In this document: positions 1 to 9,363 of the stretch, piece by piece | Numbering within the stretch: the first letter of the stretch is position 1 | How the letters are laid out: each line of letters opens with the position of its first letter | Assembly: GCA_027924585.1 (NCBI GenBank) | Contig: BSBM01000712.1 | Location: forward strand, 1,684,001-1,748,000 | Source: Larix kaempferi | Taxonomy: Eukaryota; Streptophyta; Pinopsida; Pinales; Pinaceae | Length of the DNA stretch: 64,000 nt | Direction of reading: 5' to 3' | Translations under genes and position numbers: made by a program | Notes under the pieces: model-generated | What the model was told of the DNA's origin: nothing | Database searches by the model: none | What the model saw: the letters and a program-made list of their open reading frames with translations, nothing else

Positions 1-137
1 GAGTTTGATATTGGTAGCACCACTTCTACTATCATCTTTTGTGACAATCAGAGTGCTATCAATATCTTGATAAATCTAGTACAGAGATAGAGGACCAAGC
101 ATATCGATATCCACATGCACTAAATCCGAGAGCTTGT
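1..137 (+). pseudogene. Ty1/copia RNase H 3' fragment
   Basis: Frame 1 reads the end of a copia RNase H: CDNQSAIN, then after one stop RTKHIDIHMH and IREL. The CDN-Q-SAI motif and the RTKHID motif are standard near the end of copia RNase H, which degrades the RNA strand during reverse transcription. There are stops after VQR and after IHMH. The fragment is cut off at base 137, where the LTR of element A begins, so A seems to have inserted into this copia element. The upstream part lies outside the window. Confidence 0.75.
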
Positions 138-1122
138 TGTTATAGGTTAAATCTGCACTTCTCCATCCGTGATCAACATTGCTCTGTTAATCACACAAAA
201 GGACACTAGGGATTGAAGAGATGGATTGACCTAGATGACTTGCTGCTATAAGTACACTCTTTAGCTGAAAATATTGCAGTTTCTCCTGATTTTACCTCAT
301 GTACGCCCCTCTCTGTATAGAAAACCAGCATACACCTTGAGAAAATACTCTACTTTGCTCAAGGACAACCAACGTACATCTCCCAAAATGTTGTAAATGC
401 ATGTTGTAAAGCACAGAAGTTGCTTACTGTACGCTACTCTTGTTGTATGAAACTCGCGTACATCTTAAGATGAAATCAAGAATATATTAATTTGACGAAT
501 TGGGATTAGTTGAAGTTGGTTATGCAACTTCCCCAACATCCCAATCCAACTACCTCTCAATCTAAATTGCCTACCTTGTCCCATAAATACAAGGAGGATC
601 CATGAGAGGGATTAGAGACAGAGTCATAAATGACCTAGAAAGAATGCTTTGAGTACTATTACGCTGGAGTAATTCCCAAGTTAGAGTGAAGAGTAGGAGC
701 CCAGGATCCGGTTGCAGAAGCATCTCTACACGTCAGGTATATTGTACTGATTCATGTTTCTTTGACAATAAAAAGGTCGAAACACTCTTCCTGTCCCAAA
801 TCAAATGTCTACTAGATTGTATATTCATTTGGATTAATATCTTGTTATATTTGATGATCAAGTTGTTTGTTCTTTCATCATATTTACTATATCCAAGATA
901 CGCTGAGGAAGGTATCTTTTGTGTTGAAGGTTCATCGAGCAGAAGATAAAGCGGGAGATCAAGCGAAAGCTAGGACCAGCCATCGATAAGAGGTATTTCT
1001 TTCAATCTCGATCTCTTTATTTTGTAGTAACTAAATGCAATACAATTAATGTGTTTACCTATCAAACCCGCCCAGTTGGTAGTGTCCATCTCCTCACTAT
1101 AAGGTAGAAATCATGAACAACA
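138..1122 (+). repeat. Element A 5' LTR
   Basis: About 985 bp, starting TGTTATAGG and ending ...AACA just before the primer-binding site. The first 225 bp recur at 6967-7193 with few differences. It therefore has the TG...CA ends of an LTR. The preceding five bases are CTTGT; the matching duplication cannot be tested because the 3' end of the element is lost. Confidence 0.8.
582..589 (+). promoter_or_regulatory. Possible TATA box in LTR of A
   Basis: CATAAATA lies about 445 bp into the LTR, followed by AAGGAGG. The position is plausible for an LTR promoter, but the match is not canonical. Confidence 0.3.
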
Positions 1123-1125
1123 GAC

Positions 1126-1143
1126 TGGCGACTCCACTGGGGA
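1126..1143 (+). other. Primer-binding site of A
   Basis: TGGCGACTCCACTGGGGA lies three bases after the LTR end. The same motif lies directly inside the 5' LTRs of B (TGGCGACTACGCTGGGGA) and, mutated, C (TGGTGACTCCAC). It is not the tRNA-Met site TGGTATCAGAGC used by copia. Sites of this kind are known from Tat/Ogre-type gypsy elements; I do not assign the tRNA with certainty. Confidence 0.7.
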
Positions 1144-3120
1144 GTAACCGTGTGTTTCACTGCTCTAGGAGACCTAGTTAGGTTTTCTTCCAACCCATTT
1201 TTCAGTCTTTTTTATTGTCTGAGAGGCCCTGTAGGTCTATGTTACCTGTTATTTCTTGCCTGATTCATCTCAGTTGACTGTTGCAAAGCCTGTTTGTGCC
1301 CTTATTAGGCATGTACATTGGTCTACCCTACTCACAGTAGCGTTTGTTTCTGGATAAACGTTCCTCCTTGCACTGCACAGTGGCATACCTCTCCTGATGT
1401 ACGCTAGTTTCTACACTGCACAGTAGTGTATTTTCATGTAGTGTCCAGTTTGTTGTTAGGGTTTGATTTCCAAGCTTTTGGTTTCTTTTCCAGCCTTTTT
1501 CTTTGTTTCATGCATGGACCCCTATGACCTTCCATGTCTCTGTTGAGTCTGGTTTGCCTCTCCAATGTCTTTTAGTTTGTTTCTTCTTGCTTGAGTCTTT
1601 GTTAAGTGTCTTCACTACTTTCTAGCCCTTTTTGAAGTTTGTGCACTATTCTCTTTTGGACATAGTTGTACACTCTGGCTCTAGTTGCTTGTTGCAGTCA
1701 TACAAACATGTGTCATTATCGTTTGTTGTTTGTAGCAACATTACCACGCTTTCTCTTTGTCTTATCCTTTCCATTAGGGTTTGACATTCAAGTTTGAGTC
1801 CTTAGGGTTGCTTCTGAAAGGTTGCTTGGTTAGATACTTCCTGATTTTCTTTTCAGTTCAGTTCAAGTGACTCAAATCCTCCTAGTTAGCCTTCTTTCGA
1901 GTCCTGTGTTGAGTAAGGTCACTTGTTGGTTTGCTTGCTTACTTCTTTACTTGGCCTAGTGTTTTCTTAGGGTTTTGATGCTTAGGAGCATCCTGTTAGG
2001 CATGCCTTTCCGTCACGATCATTTCTTTTCCCTGTCTCTTTTACACTTTGTTTCCAAGTCTCAAGTTTTTCTTTTGCAAAAACTTGGTAAATCAAGTCTT
2101 CCTCAAATCATTTGATTTGTTTGTTTTGAACCATTTAGGTGTTAGTCTTACTCACACTTCACATTTAGGTCTTACTTGCACTTTTACAAGTTCTTTTTCT
2201 TTTATAATTATCAGAAAAAGCAAAAAATCATTTTAAGTAGCTTAGTAGTAAGGTCTAGCATTGCTTTGAAGTAGCATAGTTTGCTTCGAAACATTAAAAG
2301 AAAATACAAAATGATTTTGATTTAGGTTTGCTTAGGTTTCAAGTTTTTGAAATAATTATAAACGAAAAGAGAAAAGTTTTGTGAATTTGAAAGCATTATT
2401 TTACAAGTACTTTACTTTCATAACAAACCATTCCACACACTGCACTACAACCCTTGAGTAACAAGTAGCCCTTAAAAAGAAACTATTAATAAAATTTATT
2501 AGCAACATTTTTATTTTTAGGTATACATGACATCAACTAGCTTAGGGTAGAGTTTCAAGATTAAATCATCTTAAACTGCTCGGAACTGGCTTCATTACTC
2601 AACAATCTTAGTACGACTTTCATTCAGGTAAATCCATCTATATCAAATAGTCTTGGGAAGCTCTGCTTAAACCGGAGCTAAGCATGAGACCGTGGGCGAT
2701 TGGAACTGTTGAGGATATCCCCTCACTTTCCTCTCAACCATAAACCAGAGTTGACTCGCATATGGGGGTCCTTTTGGACTTTGGGCTTTGCTACCCTACC
2801 CATGTGTTTCGACTAGGTTGGCGACTATCCCCCCAGGTTATTTTGTATTGATGGTAGCCTTAGTATCAGACCTCTAGGATTCTACACAGGTAGAGTGGGC
2901 AGTTATTCCCACTTCACCTTGGACAGACGTGGAAGGTAACCCTCTGGCAGTAATCCAGGGAAGGCGGTTTGGTGATTCAAACACTTGCACCCAGTGGACC
3001 TCCGAAGGACTCCACGGAACTGACTATCGATAGTCTGTTAGTCTATTCTGGGCCCTAATCATCCCAGACTTGCTTCTAAGAGTATTTTCCATTGATTTCC
3101 TGGTTTGATTACCTAGGACC
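1144..3120 (+). other. Long untranslated leader of A
   Basis: No coding capacity is recognised. T-rich stretches run from about 1450 to 2250. Short GTACGC- and CACTGCACAGTA-type motifs recur at 1370-1430. From about 2640 to 2930 there is a module clearly related to B (16270-16590 on the minus strand), including AAGCTCTGCTTAAACC and a block around GCTACCCTACCCAT followed by GCGACTATCCCCCC. Long leaders are usual for this gypsy group. Confidence 0.6.
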
Positions 3121-4122
3121 TAATCATCCCAGCCTCTGAAAGTCATGCTAGTGGCACCTACCCAACCTCTAGTGGTCATGTTGGGAGAACTTGCTCAGTC
3201 ACTGTAAATCATACTAAACCCACCCACCCAGCCTCTAGAAGTCATGCTGAAGGGAACCTACCCAGCCTCTGGAGGTCATGCTGGGAGCAAACTTTCAGTC
3301 ACTACAAATCATACTGAAAACATGTCTTCAACCACTGTTGCTCATGTTGAGGACATGTCATTGATCACTACTCAGCATATTAATGACAAGTCACCATTTC
3401 CTGTGAGTCATACTGGAGACGCTGAATCATCCACTACAAGTCATGCTGAGAAAGTTGACATTGTCGACAAACCTAATAAACAGAAGCTTAAGTTCCCTTG
3501 TAAGTTTTGCGAGGAAGACCACTTGACCTATTTGTGCCTTGCTATTCCAGACGTGCAAAGAGTGTGGTCCATAGTTCAAAAGTCTTTTGAATCTGAGCAA
3601 CCAGCCACTGCGAGTCATGTTAGGGGGAAGTTATTAGCCAATGCTAGTCATGCTAAGAGCATTGTTGTTGTAAAGGAGTCTAAGCTTATAGGACGGAAGC
3701 CAAAGTTCCCTTGTAAACTTTGTAAGGGAGATCGCCTTACTCACCTGTGCCCTGTTATTCTAGAGGTGCGGAGAGTGTGGTTCATGTCTAAAGGATCCTC
3801 TGCTCTTGAATTGTCTATAGATTCCCAATAGTTGGATCAAGCTTTGGTTGATGAAGTGATTGAACCAATGCAATCCTTGGTCAACCCCACTCTTTCTTCG
3901 AAGAGTGAAGTGATCGAATCAATGCACTCTTCGACTGATCCCATCAGTCCTTTGGAGACTGATGCACCTGTCCTTGAAGTCTTCTGCATTACTAGTTCGG
4001 ATGTTTCCGAAATTGGGGGCACTTCATCTGTGCCGAGTGAACCCATACCAAGATCTGGGATAATTTCCTTTGATTGGAACAGTCTAACTGGGCCCCACCT
4101 TCCTTCTGCTACACCTTTTTAG
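3121..4122 (+). pseudogene. Gag C-terminal region with two zinc knuckles (element A)
   Basis: The reading frame from about 3244 encodes a hydrophilic, repetitive segment. Its short unit ends in SHA or SHT and is written in DNA as recurring CCCAGCCTCT...GTCATGCTG from 3130 on. Then follow two zinc knuckles, CKFCEEDHLTYLC and CKLCKGDRLTHLC, each preceded by a KFP segment, so the knuckle region is duplicated. Their spacing is CX2CX3HX4C, one residue shorter than the usual retroviral CCHC. A TAG at 3829-3831 and another at 4120-4122 interrupt the frame before the protease. The capsid block seen in B and C (PKFEGKGGEDP) is missing. In the family this region would bind RNA in the particle; here it is a remnant. 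Confidence 0.65.
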
Positions 4123-4560
4123 GTAAAGGTTGATATCTGCAACCATGCGGTTCATCGTTGTATTGTAGATGAAGGAGCCTCTGTTAGTATCTTATCCCCT
4201 TATGCTTGGAGAGATTTAGGTTTTCCTAAATTTGTTCCAGCTGTTAATTGGCCATTGACTTTCGACAAAAGACCTAGTGAATCATTGGGATTCCTCCCTC
4301 AGGTACCTGTTACTTTGGGTGGAAAAATAGTCTTAGTTGATTTTATGGTTTTAAAGGGCCCTATGGATTTTGATATGATCCTCGGGCGTGATTACGTATA
4401 TGCTATGCAGGCTGTGGTGTCTACGCTCTTTCGTGTGATGCATTTTCCTCACAACGAAATCATTTTCACTATCGATCAGCTTACATGTGTTGATCCCTCT
4501 TATTACCCAACTATAGACCAAGTATATCTCTCGTTAATAGGCACTACCATGTCACAATAA
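4123..4560 (+). pseudogene. Aspartic protease domain (element A)
   Basis: After the stop at 4122 the same strand reads HRCIVDEGASVSILS, the active-site loop, then RDLGFP, and later FDMILGRDYVYAMQAV and VMHFPH. The same order of motifs occurs in B (VDEGASASVMS; LLLGRNWMYAMKAV) and in the reversed segment inside C. Retroviral-type proteases of LTR elements work as dimers and cut the polyprotein. The residue after the catalytic Asp is Glu rather than Ser or Thr, in A and B alike. The frame ends at 4560 and no reverse transcriptase follows. Confidence 0.7.
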
Positions 4561-4777
4561 AATTATGTGGCATATTGTTACTTGAGTCCAATTGCTACTA
4601 AGAAGAAGCCTTTGAATTCATGTGTACCTTCTCAGGACTGGGTCTCGACAATTGACCAGGTGATGACCCCATCTGAATGTTTAGATATTTGTTCTATCTA
4701 GGATGATATACTTCCTTCTGATGAAGTTTTCCTAGAGTCTATAACGCAATCTGCCATTCATTTTGGAAATTGATCCA

Positions 4778-5045
4778 CTTACGAGCATTCTTCTACCTTC
4801 ACTTCGAGCTCGTTAAAAATAGTAAGGAGGCTACGAGCATTCTTCCACCTTTTCTTAGAGCTCGTTAAAAATAGTAAGGAGGCTACGAGCATTCTTCCAC
4901 CTTTTCTTCGAGCTCGTTAAAAATAGTAAGGAGGCTATGAGAATTTCTTCCATCTTCACTTCGAGCTCGTTAAAAACACTAAGGAAGTTATGAGCATTTT
5001 TCTGTATCTCCTTTGAGCTTGTTAAAACAGTAAGGAGTTCATGAG
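4778..5045 (+). repeat. 52-bp tandem array in element A
   Basis: About five units of roughly 52 bp, each containing ACGAGCATTCTTCCACC and GAGCTCGTTAAAAATAG. Units start near 4831, 4883, 4935 and 4990; the central ones are nearly identical and the outer ones degenerate. CTCGTTAAA-like motifs continue at wider spacing to about 5200. Confidence 0.85.
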
Positions 5046-5079
5046 TTTACTTTTTCGGGCTTGTTAAAACTTTATGAAA

Positions 5080-5620
5080 AATATCTTTATAGAGTTCTTT
5101 CATGCTCTTGTTTAACTCTTTAAATATGACAAGATTGCTGAGTATAGTTGTCATTTCAGACTCGTTAAAGGATTTGAAGTGACATCAGCTTAGGTATAAG
5201 TTTAACCCTTTTCCGGACCTTTGCGGATTACTTATGAAAAAAGAATACTCTAGTCATGTGTGGCTAGAAGAGTTCTCCTCTCATTGTTTTATACTTTTCA
5301 GGGGAGGGGACAAACTGTACGAAAAAGGAATTTTGGAGTGTCTCTTTAGGGTTTTCAGCCTCTCAAAACATGAAAACACCAAGCGAGCATTCCCCTACTC
5401 GGGCTCGATGTGAAATCCACGAGAGGGTATATAGAGGATTGTTTACGTTTTCCAGACCCTATAAACAGGAAAACACCAGCGAGCATTAACCTACTTGGGA
5501 TCGATATTAAAATCCATGTGTAGGTGTATGTAGTTATTGTTTAAGTTTCTCAGACTCCTTAAAATTGAAAACACCGACGAGCAAAAACATATCTCAGATC
5601 GATATTAAAATCTAGAGATT
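5080..5620 (+). repeat. 3' noncoding module shared by A and C
   Basis: This part is clearly related to 24425-24870 read on the minus strand in element C. Shared words include GGTATAAGTTTAACCCTTTT, AGAATACTCTAGTCA (GGAATACTCTAGTCA in C), GGCTAGAAGAGT and ACTCCTTAAAATTGAAA. From 5330 to 5620 there are three degenerate units of about 100 bp, each with GAAAACACC..CGAGCA and a TCGATRTTAAAATC-like half. It has no reading frame. It lies in the same relative place in both elements, between the last coding part and the 3' LTR. Confidence 0.75.
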
Positions 5621-6945
5621 AGTATTATAGAGTATTGGTCTATCTCTTCTTCGAACTCTGTAAAAAATGAAGAAGGCCCTAAGTCTTCATCCCATGGGCT
5701 CGTTAAACTTATTACATGGTTGGACTTATTGAGTTTTCTATCTTTCTTGGACTCATTAAAACAGCAAGAAGGCCATTCTTTTACCAAAAAGAATAAGGGA
5801 TAAGCAGGGTATATCACATCTTTTTCAATTTCAAAGGCAGTTTCAGTCAGTCATATCCTTGAACACAGCACCTACTTGAGTCTTTCATGTCAGTTGGGTT
5901 TTAGTTTTTGGCCTTAGGGTGAACCTGATCTCCGATTTTGAACTCCCCCGGTTGGTTATTCTTCCAACTGTATGGAAGGTCTGCTATGTCTCCTACATCG
6001 CAGAATTATATCATTTTCCCCTCATGTTGAAACTGCCTAAGTCACTTTGTGTCGTGCTCACTGTTCAAGGATAAAGCCTGTGTCGGTCATTCTGTAGTTT
6101 ACCTTGACATCATGTGTCGACCATACTGGTGTCAGTTTGTTTCATCTTGTTACTCATCCTACTCCACATCATCTCATACCTTTTGAGTGTTCCTCGTGTT
6201 GGATGATGGAGGATGCATTAAGGCCTCCTTTCCAATGGACTTCTTCCCATCGAATTCAGCTCATTATGCTCTGGGATTGGAGTTTAGAGTTTCGGTTAGT
6301 ACCTTGGGGATTGCAATCATCAGTGGAAATTTCCCTCGATGTTGAATAATGGGAATACATCAATGTCTCTTATTTGACAGGTTCCTCAAGCATTCGACTT
6401 CAAGTCCTCTTATTCACATTTGTTGGATCGTACTAGGTACCTTGGGCCCCATTATCATTATCGATGGAAGCCCTCGCGTTTGTTAATGGTATACATCAAT
6501 GACCGGTAATCAAACGATACCCCCCATGTTCGACTTCAGCTCATTTATTCACATGGATAGGGTTTGTGCCTTGGGTTGTTTGGATGAAGACCTTGGGACT
6601 CTTATAGCATCACCTTGTTTATGTTATCTCCCAAGCTACGCAAGATTGAGCCTCACTTATTTTGGCTCTTCATGAGACATAGATCCAGTTTGTTGTTATG
6701 GCTATGAATTCTCATTTTGACATGGATCCATGCTTGTATTTCAATGGCCATGCTCTATATATACATCTCCTAGTTATGTATTGTAGATCATGTTGTATTA
6801 TGCTACACATCTATATGATGTCAACATTGTAATTGCTCGCTGACCTTGATTGTTGTTTCAGGTGTTTTTGTGACTTGGTTCTGTGGTTTCTTGCTCCTCC
6901 TCTTACTTGTAATTTTAATGTATTTCGGCCATCGTTTCCCTCTAA
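5621..6945 (+). other. Remaining 3' noncoding part of A
   Basis: No protein similarity is seen in any frame. The stretch has a few short local repeats (CGACTTCA and CTCTTATTCACAT words around 6390-6560) and otherwise looks like ordinary untranslated retroelement sequence. Confidence 0.5.
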
Positions 6946-6966
6946 CCTCTCACATTAGGGGGCGTC
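6946..6966 (+). other. Polypurine tract region of A
   Basis: CACATTAGGGGGCGTC lies directly before the 3' LTR start. The G-run is the likely primer for plus-strand synthesis. C has a comparable CAGGGGGAAATT next to its own 3' LTR. Confidence 0.6.
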
Positions 6967-7193
6967 TGTTATAGGTTAAATCCGCACTTCTCCATCCATG
7001 ATCAACATTGCTCTATTAATCACACAAAAGGACACTAAGGATTGAAGATCTAGATTGATCTGGATGCCTTGTTGCTAGAAGTACACTCTTCAACTGAAAA
7101 TATTGCAGTTTCTCCTGATTTTACCTCATGTATGCCCCTCTCTGTATAGAAAACCAACATACACCTTGAGAAATACTCTACTTTACTCAAGGA
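6967..7193 (+). repeat. Element A 3' LTR, truncated
   Basis: Matches 138-362 closely up to CTCAAGG, then diverges completely into GC-rich sequence. About 760 bp of LTR are missing. Confidence 0.8.
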
Positions 7194-7374
7194 ACACCTC
7201 GGGCTACCCGCGGGCTACTACTATGCGGGTCACGGGTAGGGCACCATACTCGCAGTCAACGCACAGGTTGACCGCGGGTACTCGCCACTGTATGCAAATT
7301 TTCCCACGGGTACGACCGTGAAGTTGATTTTGCAAATGAAATTGACTAAAATCCTTGTTTTTTCTCACTCCAGG
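7194..7374. other. GC-rich segment at the broken 3' end of B
   Basis: Contains repeated CCGCGGGCTAC, GCGGGTCACGGG, CCGCGGGTACTCGCC and CCCACGGGTACG words. Similar CGGGTACC / CTCGCGGGTAC words occur in the B leader (17380-17460) and in the B LTR (18340-18390). It corresponds in position to the GC-rich array of C at 25865-26035. It ends in a pyrimidine tract and CAG just before the PMD-like ATG, which could be a splice acceptor. Confidence 0.5.
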
Positions 7375-8650
7375 ATGGTTCTAGAGTGCAGGAAGAGGGA
7401 ACATGACCAAGTAGATGAGGTCGTCTGCAATGATGTGCAAGCGCAGCAAGCATTGCAAGCATGTGGGTTGTATAAATTTTGGAGTATAGGGGGTTTAAGG
7501 GCCAAAAACCTACTACTCCGCCGCTTGATAGATTATTGGGATGTTGATGCACAGAACTTCAATATCAATGGGAAAATGCTCACACTGGAAGTGGAAGACA
7601 TCTACTTCATTACCGGTTTATCCCGTTGAGGTGAGGTGGCCAGTCTTCGGTCTCGTATTGTGGGTGTTGGGATCATCATCCTTGATTATATAGCGTGGTA
7701 TTGTCCCACAAATAAGCGAGCGGTGGGGAGCCAGGTGCCCATCAATGCCATAGTAAATCTGAGTATGAAGATTATTTTGGCTACCTTAGTGTGGATAACT
7801 GGTTCAAAAGCTCTGCACCAGGCATCCAGGCCAATGATGTTCTATGCGTCACAATGCATGCATCCTATAGTATTTGATTGGTGTACCATGCTACTGGGGT
7901 CTATGAAGACCCAACTGATAGAATGCAAAGAAGGGAAGGCAACAAACTTCGGGTATGGTAGTATCTTGTGCATCCTCTTCTTTGAGAGAGTTCTGGGACT
8001 CAGTCCGAGGGTTGAAGTCCCTCCTCATAGTCTCCACGATCCATCCCGGACCCGATGGGCCGAGATCTTAACATGACAGGGTGTTGGCCATTTGGCATCA
8101 CCATATACTCAGGATTTTTTCCACTGGTGGGACCGACAGGTCATTGCTATAGAGGACTATCCTTATGAAGGGATAGACTTCCACCAGGATCGAGACATGC
8201 CACTCCCACCAGATGCAGCGTTCGGAGACATTGGTGAGTACTCTTTTTAGGTTTTTTGTTATTAAATTTTTATGGATTTTTTATTATAGATGTAAATGCA
8301 AAAATATTTTTGGTGGTAGTATCATATGCTAATGTTTTAGTATTTGCTCGCAGACAAGGGTCCAGTGAGACCCGATGGCTTCCCGAGACATCATCGCTGG
8401 GGCAAGGGTGATGAGGCAGGAGGTGCCACAGCAGAGTGCATTATACAGACCTTATGGCCCAACATATCATGGATGATTGCCAGGGTACCACAGGTAGAGG
8501 TGGCACAGTTGTCAGAGGCTATGCAACGCTAGGTAGTAGGGGGTGCCGGGTAACTGGGTGCGACTGCTGCAACGGATAGCCAATGCAGTACAGTACTTCT
8601 ATGAGACTCATCCTATCGGGGCGGCAGCTAGGCCTCCTCGTAGGGAGTAG
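7375..8650 (+). pseudogene. PMD-like ORF antisense to element B, two exons
   Basis: Exon 1 runs from ATG 7375 to 8233 and exon 2 from 8354 to 8650. Exon 1 reads CGLYKFWSIGG, LIDYWDVDAQNF, then LTLEVEDIYFITGLSRRGE, the pattern of the plant mobile domain (helical start, a hydrophobic LEDV-like strand, then TGLP.xG). Later blocks are LFFERVLGLSPR and IEDYPYEGIDF. Stops at 7627 (likely CGA to TGA) and about 8074, and a frameshift in exon 2 near 8530, disable it. The element C copy (26198-27606) matches block by block and has an intron at the same place. PMD proteins are plant proteins also found in transposable elements; their role in a retroelement is unknown. It faces the aRNH gene tail to tail, about 180 bp apart. 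Confidence 0.62.
8234..8353 (+). other. Intron of the PMD-like ORF in B
   Basis: 120 bp, donor G|GTGAGTAC, acceptor GCTCGCAG|ACAAGG, T-rich in between. Removal joins FGDI-D with KGPVRP in frame (phase 1). The C copy has a 116-bp intron in the same phase between GVD and DVAP. Confidence 0.7.
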
Positions 8651-8826
8651 ATATCTCAGGATCTCATTTTTGTATCGATATGTATATTTTTGAGGGCTAC
8701 GGGCTCCAGTTTTGTATCATGACACTACCATTTTTGTACATATTTATATATAAACTATGGTTCTCCGGTTCTACTATATGTTTGTATGTACAAATGTATG
8801 AATGTCTCTTTTATTTATGTGCTTCC

Positions 8827-9252
8827 TTATGAATGTGACAAATTCCAGTCTAATACATAGTTAGCGTATGCACCAGATATATGATTAACACTTCTTGGAA
8901 CATGAATGTATGTAATTGAAACAAAATGTCTCTTCAAGATTCTTACCCTTAGGAATTTCCATAGTAGAGTAGGGTCTCGCACGCGGTATTGCCCATTCAA
9001 CTACAACACAACTAGTTGTGAATCTAGGAGGACTTCTAAAGACAGGACACCATGTGAAATAGAATCCTAAAGTAGCTCAATGATGGCACTATACTCAGCC
9101 ACATTGTTAGATGTAGAACCGAGACAAGAACCTCTTGAGGACACAACTAGGTGGTTAGGTGAGAAAATAACCCAGGAAGCAGAAGCAAGCTGTTGTGTAT
9201 GATGGCTAGGACCATCTGCGAAACCTAAGAATGTAGGAGATCCCGCTAACAT
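8827..9252 (-). pseudogene. Archaeal-type RNase H (aRNH) of element B
   Basis: Reads LGFADGPSHH (first Asp), NNVAEYSAI (Glu), one stop, then LLDSQLVV (second Asp), QYRVRDPTLL, ITYIHVPRS and VLDWN. This is the second, archaeal/plant-type RNase H of Tat-lineage gypsy elements, which removes RNA from RNA-DNA hybrids. The fourth acidic residue is lost: the VAD found in C reads ISG here. The domain lies downstream of integrase, after a stop at 9364-9366 and a spacer of roughly 40 codons with further stops, so it would have been a separate product or reached by readthrough or splicing. Confidence 0.8.
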
Positions 9253-9363
9253 CTGTCAATCAAATGGAATCTAATCAGCATACCCGAAAACCAAAAGCAA
9301 GCTAAACTATGTATAGAAATAACTATACAATAGTATACAAAAGTATTAACCTAAACCAAAGGT

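Larger units (their letters stand above)
138..7193 (+). mobile_element. Element A: Ty3/gypsy (Tat-like) deletion derivative
   Basis: Two direct copies of one sequence, starting TGTTATAGG at 138 and 6967, mark the LTR starts. Between them are a primer-binding site, a 2-kb leader, the gag C-terminus with two zinc knuckles, a protease, repeat arrays, a polypurine tract and then the 3' LTR. No reverse transcriptase, RNase H, integrase or capsid domain can be found, so the copy is non-autonomous. Its leader matches element B and its 3' noncoding part matches element C, which places it in the same family. The 3' LTR stops after about 227 bp at the junction with element B. Confidence 0.8.

Noticed and set aside
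686-949. 87-residue ORF in the A LTR
   Set aside because: No domain, no counterpart in the other LTR copy, ordinary chance ORF.
7375-8650. PMD-like ORF as a host gene next to a retroelement
   Set aside because: The same ORF with the same intron sits at the same place in element C, so it belongs to the element.
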